9,425 nucleotides of DNA from Prevotellaceae bacterium (lineage in GTDB: Bacteria > Bacteroidota > Bacteroidia > Bacteroidales > Paludibacteraceae). Location of the stretch: NCBI GenBank assembly GCA_031270425.1, contig JAISXQ010000271.1:1-9425 (forward strand). The letters are read 5' to 3'. Both the position numbers and the translations under genes were made by a program. How positions within the stretch are numbered: position 1 is the stretch's first letter; each line of letters starts with the position of its first letter. The notes below the pieces were generated by a model. It made no database searches. It worked only from the letters and a program-made list of their open reading frames with translations, and was not told the DNA's origin. This document shows positions 6,322-9,425 of this stretch, piece after piece.

Positions 6322-7296
6322 ATGGATTTTATTGACATAGTAAAGAAGCCGGTTATTTCCGAGATGCAGGTGTTTGAAGAGACCTTTGTTTCGACTTTGC
6401 AAACGGAAAACGCATTGCTCGTCAAGGTAAATGAATCTGTGCTTCGGAAAAAAGGCAAGCAGTTGCGCCCGACGCTGGTATTGCTGGCTGCCAAACTTTG
6501 TGGAGGCGTCAATTTCCTAACCATCCAAAGCGCCATATCCATAGAATTGCTGCATACGGCAAGCCTGATACACGATGATGTGGTGGACGAAACTCTGGAA
6601 CGCCGGGGAAAAGCTTCGGTAAATGCGCAGTGGAATAATAAAATAGCGGTACTGTCGGGCGACTATATGCTGTCGAAATCGTTGTTGCACGCCACCAAAA
6701 CGCAAAATATCGGGATACTGGACATTATATCCAACATAGGCGTTCAGCTGTCGGAAGGAGAATTACTGCAACTGTCCAACATTCAGAAATCGGAAACCAG
6801 CGAGGAAGATTATTTCACAATGATACGCCAGAAAACGGCGCTACTTTTCGCATCGTGTACGAGGATAGGCGCTATGTCGGTGGGAGCCGGCGAGGATTCC
6901 CTGCTTCGGCTGTGGCGTTATGGAGAATATCTGGGGATTTGTTTTCAGATAAAAGACGATATTTTCGACTATTCGGACAACAACAAGATAGGAAAACCCA
7001 CAAAAAACGATATTCGCGAAGGAAAAATCACGCTGCCTCTGATTTATGCCCTTCGTAATACGAACGGAGCGGCAAAGGAGCAAGTTGTGGACTGGATTCG
7101 CGAAAAAAACTTTTCGCCGGACAACGTTCAGGCAATAGCCAACTTCGCATACAGGCACGGCGGTATCGATTATGCAACAAAACGCATGAAAGAATTTAAG
7201 GAAAAAGCGATTGCCGAAATAGCCATTTTCCCCGACAGCGACGTAAAACAGGCGCTTATCGACTGCGCCGAATTTGCCGTATCGAGAACCGTATAA
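6322..7296 (+). CDS. Trans-polyprenyl diphosphate synthase
   Basis: This 324-residue enzyme of the isoprenyl diphosphate synthase family condenses isopentenyl diphosphate units onto an allylic primer. GKQLRP (45-50) is the isopentenyl-diphosphate-binding motif. The first Asp-rich motif is DDVVD (85-89), followed by ERR. The second is DDIFD (212-216), followed by GKPTKNDIREGK at 224-235. Ala80, five residues before the first motif, is small rather than aromatic, which in this family permits long products, so an octaprenyl- or similar chain synthase (IspB-like) making the menaquinone tail is likely. The exact chain length cannot be read. The frame can be extended to a TTG at 6292, but that TTG lies inside a -7 promoter box, so ATG 6322 is the start. 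It is followed 26 bases later by mtaB, and the two are probably one transcript. Confidence 0.93.
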   Translation: MDFIDIVKKPVISEMQVFEETFVSTLQTENALLVKVNESVLRKKGKQLRPTLVLLAAKLCGGVNFLTIQSAISIELLHTASLIHDDVVDETLERRGKASVNAQWNNKIAVLSGDYMLSKSLLHATKTQNIGILDIISNIGVQLSEGELLQLSNIQKSETSEEDYFTMIRQKTALLFASCTRIGAMSVGAGEDSLLRLWRYGEYLGICFQIKDDIFDYSDNNKIGKPTKNDIREGKITLPLIYALRNTNGAAKEQVVDWIREKNFSPDNVQAIANFAYRHGGIDYATKRMKEFKEKAIAEIAIFPDSDVKQALIDCAEFAVSRTV

Positions 7297-7322
7297 AACG
7301 CCGTTTTTTACGCTTATTTCAA

Positions 7323-8681
7323 ATGATTGACCATTCCGTATTTAACAATAAAAAAGTTGTTTTCCACACGCTCGGCTGCAAACTGAATTTTGCCGAAACC
7401 TCCGCCATAGGCAGGCAATTGGCTGACGATGGCTTTGTAAAGGCGCGTCCGGGGGAGCAGGCAGACGTCTGTATCGTTAATACCTGTTCTGTTACCGATG
7501 TTGCCGACGCTAAGGGGCGGCAGGCTATAAAACGCCTTATCCGGCTTTATCCCAACGCCATTATGGTCGTAACGGGTTGTTACGCGCAACTCAAACCCGA
7601 TGAAATAGCGTCCATCGAAGGCGTTGATCTGGTTTTGGGTTCTAACGAAAAATTCAACATGCTCGATTACCTCCGTTCTTTTGATAAAACAAAAAAAGAG
7701 TTTGTGCACCGCTCGGATATTTTAAAAATAAAAGAATTTAAACCTTCCTGTTCGCGCGGCGACCGTACCCGTTTTTTCCTCAAAGTGCAGGACGGATGTA
7801 ATTATTACTGTACGTATTGCACGATTCCGATGGCACGCGGACATAGCCGGAGCGGCGCTGTTGCCGAAACGGTGCAGGCGGCGCGGCAAGCTGTTGCCGA
7901 AGGAGCGAAAGAAATTGTACTGACCGGGGTAAATATCGGCGATTTCGGCAGGGGTAACGGGGAAAGTTTTTTTGACCTTCTCCGGGCATTGGATAAAATA
8001 CCCGAAGAAGTCCGCTTCCGCATATCGTCCATAGAGCCGAATCTGTTGACGGACGAAATAATCCGTTACGTTGCTTCGAGCCGCCGTTTTATGCCCCATT
8101 TCCATATCCCGCTGCAATCGGGTACGAACGAAGCCCTGCAACTGATGAAGCGGCGCTACAACAGGGAATTATTTGCCGAAAAGATACAAACGATTAAAAC
8201 AGTTCTTCCCGATGCTTTTATCGGCGTGGATGTGATTGTCGGAATCCGGGGCGAAACGGATGAACTTTTCCGGCAATCATACCAATTTATCGAAGGATTG
8301 GATATTTCGCAGTTGCATGTGTTTACCTATTCGGAGCGCAGCGGTACGAAAATGCTTGAAATAGACCATGCCGTTCCTGTCGCGGAAAGGAAACGGCGCA
8401 GCGAAATGCTGCATCAGCTTTCGGCGAAAAAAACGCAGGCTTTTTATAATTCCCAAACGGGTAAAACCGTGCAAGTATTATGGGAAAGCCGTTCCCGCGA
8501 TGAAAAGATGACCGGATTTTCCCACAACTACGTCCGGGTGGAACGTTCTTACGATAAGAACCGGATTAATCAGGTGGAAACCGTAAATCTGGGCGGATGG
8601 AACGAAGAAAAATCCGCGCTGATTAGCCTCTTTCCCCCTGTTGAGCGTAGTCTCCCTACCAATGTTGTCAATTTAAGATAA
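7323..8681 (+). CDS. mtaB: tRNA (ms2t6A37) methylthiotransferase MtaB
   Basis: The 452-residue product is a radical-SAM methylthiotransferase that adds the 2-methylthio group to t6A at position 37 of tRNAs reading ANN codons. The N-terminal domain (about 11-115) holds the auxiliary 4Fe-4S cysteines C19 (HTLGCKLN), C55 (VNTCSVT) and C86 (VTGCYAQ). The radical-SAM cysteines are C159, C163 and C166 in GCNYYCTYC. Later family motifs are LTGVNIG (200-206), IPLQSG (262-267), DVIVGIRGET (303-312) and TYSERSGT (335-342), with a TRAM-like RNA-binding region from about 378. HTLGCKLN points to the MtaB branch rather than MiaB or RimO. About 15 residues after ISLFP (PPVERSLPTNVVNLR) extend past the usual end. 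It follows the polyprenyl synthase gene by 26 bases and has no promoter of its own that I can see. Confidence 0.95.
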   Translation: MIDHSVFNNKKVVFHTLGCKLNFAETSAIGRQLADDGFVKARPGEQADVCIVNTCSVTDVADAKGRQAIKRLIRLYPNAIMVVTGCYAQLKPDEIASIEGVDLVLGSNEKFNMLDYLRSFDKTKKEFVHRSDILKIKEFKPSCSRGDRTRFFLKVQDGCNYYCTYCTIPMARGHSRSGAVAETVQAARQAVAEGAKEIVLTGVNIGDFGRGNGESFFDLLRALDKIPEEVRFRISSIEPNLLTDEIIRYVASSRRFMPHFHIPLQSGTNEALQLMKRRYNRELFAEKIQTIKTVLPDAFIGVDVIVGIRGETDELFRQSYQFIEGLDISQLHVFTYSERSGTKMLEIDHAVPVAERKRRSEMLHQLSAKKTQAFYNSQTGKTVQVLWESRSRDEKMTGFSHNYVRVERSYDKNRINQVETVNLGGWNEEKSALISLFPPVERSLPTNVVNLR

Positions 8682-8778
8682 ATAAGGTAATGAGGTTAAG
8701 GGAATATTATTATAATTTGTCTACTGAGGTTGTTTTGCCCAAGAAAATTAGGTTGAAATAAGGTTGAAACCGCATGTA

Positions 8779-8808
8779 AGGTTTGGATATAGACCTCATT
8801 TTGTTTTT
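8779..8808 (+). terminator. Possible terminator of the polyprenyl synthase-mtaB transcript
   Basis: AGGTTT (8779-8784) pairs with AGACCT (8791-8796), with one G-T pair, around a GGATAT loop. CATTTTGTTTTT follows. The stem is short and lies about 100 bases after the mtaB stop, so this is tentative. Confidence 0.4.
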
Positions 8809-8890
8809 AGCTCCGACATAGCGGAACGTTCTTAAATTTTATTTATTTTCAACCTTTCACATAACATTAGCTATTCCTTAGAACAAGAAC

Positions 8891-8933
8891 TGCCTGAAAA
8901 GCAGAATTTAAGTAAAATTCTACCTTTCAGGCA
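8891..8933 (-). terminator. Strong two-part hairpin downstream of the T9SS cargo gene
   Basis: TGCCTGAAA (8891-8899) pairs with TTTCAGGCA (8925-8933), and inside it AGAATTT (8903-8909) pairs with AAATTCT (8915-8921) around the loop AAGTA. A three-base internal loop separates the stems. On the minus strand a modestly T-rich GTTCTTGTTCT follows. It probably ends transcription from one or both sides. Confidence 0.6.
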
Positions 8934-8940
8934 ATTCCGG

Positions 8941-8956
8941 CATTTCGTTCGAAATG
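8941..8956. repeat. Short perfect palindrome CATTTCG-TT-CGAAATG
   Basis: Seven-base arms with a two-base loop sit between the cargo-gene stop and the larger hairpin. It may assist termination or 3'-end stability. No T-run follows it directly. Confidence 0.4.
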
Positions 8957-8975
8957 AAGACGGATTAAGGACATA

Positions 8976-9425
8976 TTATTTTTTAAGGACTTTCACAATT
9001 TCTCCATTCACTTTAAAGAAATAAACGCCTTGCGAATAAGAAGAAAGATCAACAGTTCTTTCCCTTGTTTGCATCAATAAACGACCCGCGTTGTCAAATA
9101 CTTGTACCTGTACATTTTCTGCCCCAAAAACCGTAACAAAATCGCTTACCGGATTCGGATAAAGGGATATTTCCGGCAAACCGGCATTGGTAACGGAGGT
9201 TGGAGTGCTTTCCAAATATTGAAAATTCCCATGGCTAAGACCGGTGATGCCGGTATTCAAATAATTTTGAAAAGCGGTTTGGTAGTCCGTCAGACTTCCC
9301 TGAGGCACATATATTGTAATTTTGCTGGAAATACCCTGAAATGGACTGTTGGGCGACGTTGTCTGGTTAATTGTCGGCGGTGTAGAATTATTGAAAACTA
9401 ATGTCCTGTTCGCGTTATTGGAAAA
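8976..9425 (-). CDS. C-terminal part of a T9SS-secreted protein (type A sorting domain)
   Basis: The frame is open to the right edge of the window, so only the last 149 residues are visible; the GTG at 9308 is not taken as a start. The visible N-terminal part contains ITIYVPQGSLTDYQTAFQNY, which resembles the end of BspA-type leucine-rich repeat regions (IYVP followed by a Tyr some eight residues later). A Ser/Thr-rich spacer follows, then about 62 residues of type A sorting domain (from about 9164 to the stop): LYPNPVSDFVTV, VQVQVFDNAGRLLMQ, VDLSSYSQGVYFFKV and VKVLKK at the end. In Bacteroidota this domain directs export through the type IX system, after which it is cleaved and the protein is released or attached to the surface. 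An N-terminal signal peptide is expected outside the window. The function of the cargo part is unknown. Confidence 0.9.
   Translation of the reverse strand, partial: FSNNANRTLVFNNSTPPTINQTTSPNSPFQGISSKITIYVPQGSLTDYQTAFQNYLNTGITGLSHGNFQYLESTPTSVTNAGLPEISLYPNPVSDFVTVFGAENVQVQVFDNAGRLLMQTRERTVDLSSYSQGVYFFKVNGEIVKVLKK

Larger units (their letters stand above)
8682..8975. other. Non-coding region between mtaB and the T9SS cargo gene
   Basis: The stretch of about 290 bases separates two convergent genes. It contains repeated GAGGTT/AGGTTGAAA words (8691-8697, 8726-8731, 8750-8758, 8761-8769), a candidate terminator at 8779-8808, a short palindrome TCCG-ACATAG-CGGA (8812-8825), and the two hairpins at 8891-8956. 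No reading frame with coding character is present. Confidence 0.6.

Overview
The window looks like chromosomal DNA from a member of the Bacteroidota, probably order Bacteroidales. Several genes have the Bacteroidota -7 promoter box (TAnnTTTG) just upstream and no Shine-Dalgarno sequence. A type IX secretion (T9SS) C-terminal sorting domain is clear at the right edge, and a weaker trace of one sits at the left edge. A kinase-free LytTR membrane regulator next to a LiaF-like protein also fits. This placement is inferred from sequence features only, without a database search.

Layout. (1) Positions 1-497: a fragment on the minus strand that reads like the middle of a T9SS sorting domain, then about 400 bases of AT-rich DNA with no convincing gene. 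(2) 498-2158, minus strand: a two-gene operon, transcribed leftward, of a LiaF-like membrane protein followed by a membrane-bound LytTR transcription regulator. (3) 2159-2511: a divergent intergenic region with a -7 box on each strand, a hairpin and short direct repeats. (4) 2512-3210, plus strand: a small outer-membrane beta-barrel protein with a signal peptide. (5) 3213-6044, minus strand: full-length DNA polymerase I (polA), ending 2 bases from the end of the barrel gene. (6) 6045-6321: a repeat-rich region with two CCCGA-type hairpins, a GC hairpin between heptanucleotide repeats, and -7 boxes on both strands. (7) 6322-8681, plus strand: a polyprenyl diphosphate synthase gene and mtaB (tRNA methylthiotransferase), probably cotranscribed. 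(8) 8682-8975: a non-coding region with a possible terminator and strong hairpins. (9) 8976-9425, minus strand: the C-terminal part of a T9SS cargo protein whose frame runs off the window.

How the genes relate. The LiaF-like/LytTR pair is probably an envelope-sensing regulatory unit, and the divergent beta-barrel gene is a plausible but unproven target. The polyprenyl synthase probably makes the long isoprenoid tail of menaquinone. PolA and MtaB are housekeeping functions in DNA repair/replication and tRNA modification. I see no mobile-element genes, CRISPR array, tRNA or rRNA. The least ordinary signals are the repeat family around 6065-6210, whose heptanucleotide pattern recurs inside the polA coding sequence, and the kinase-free LiaF/LytTR module.
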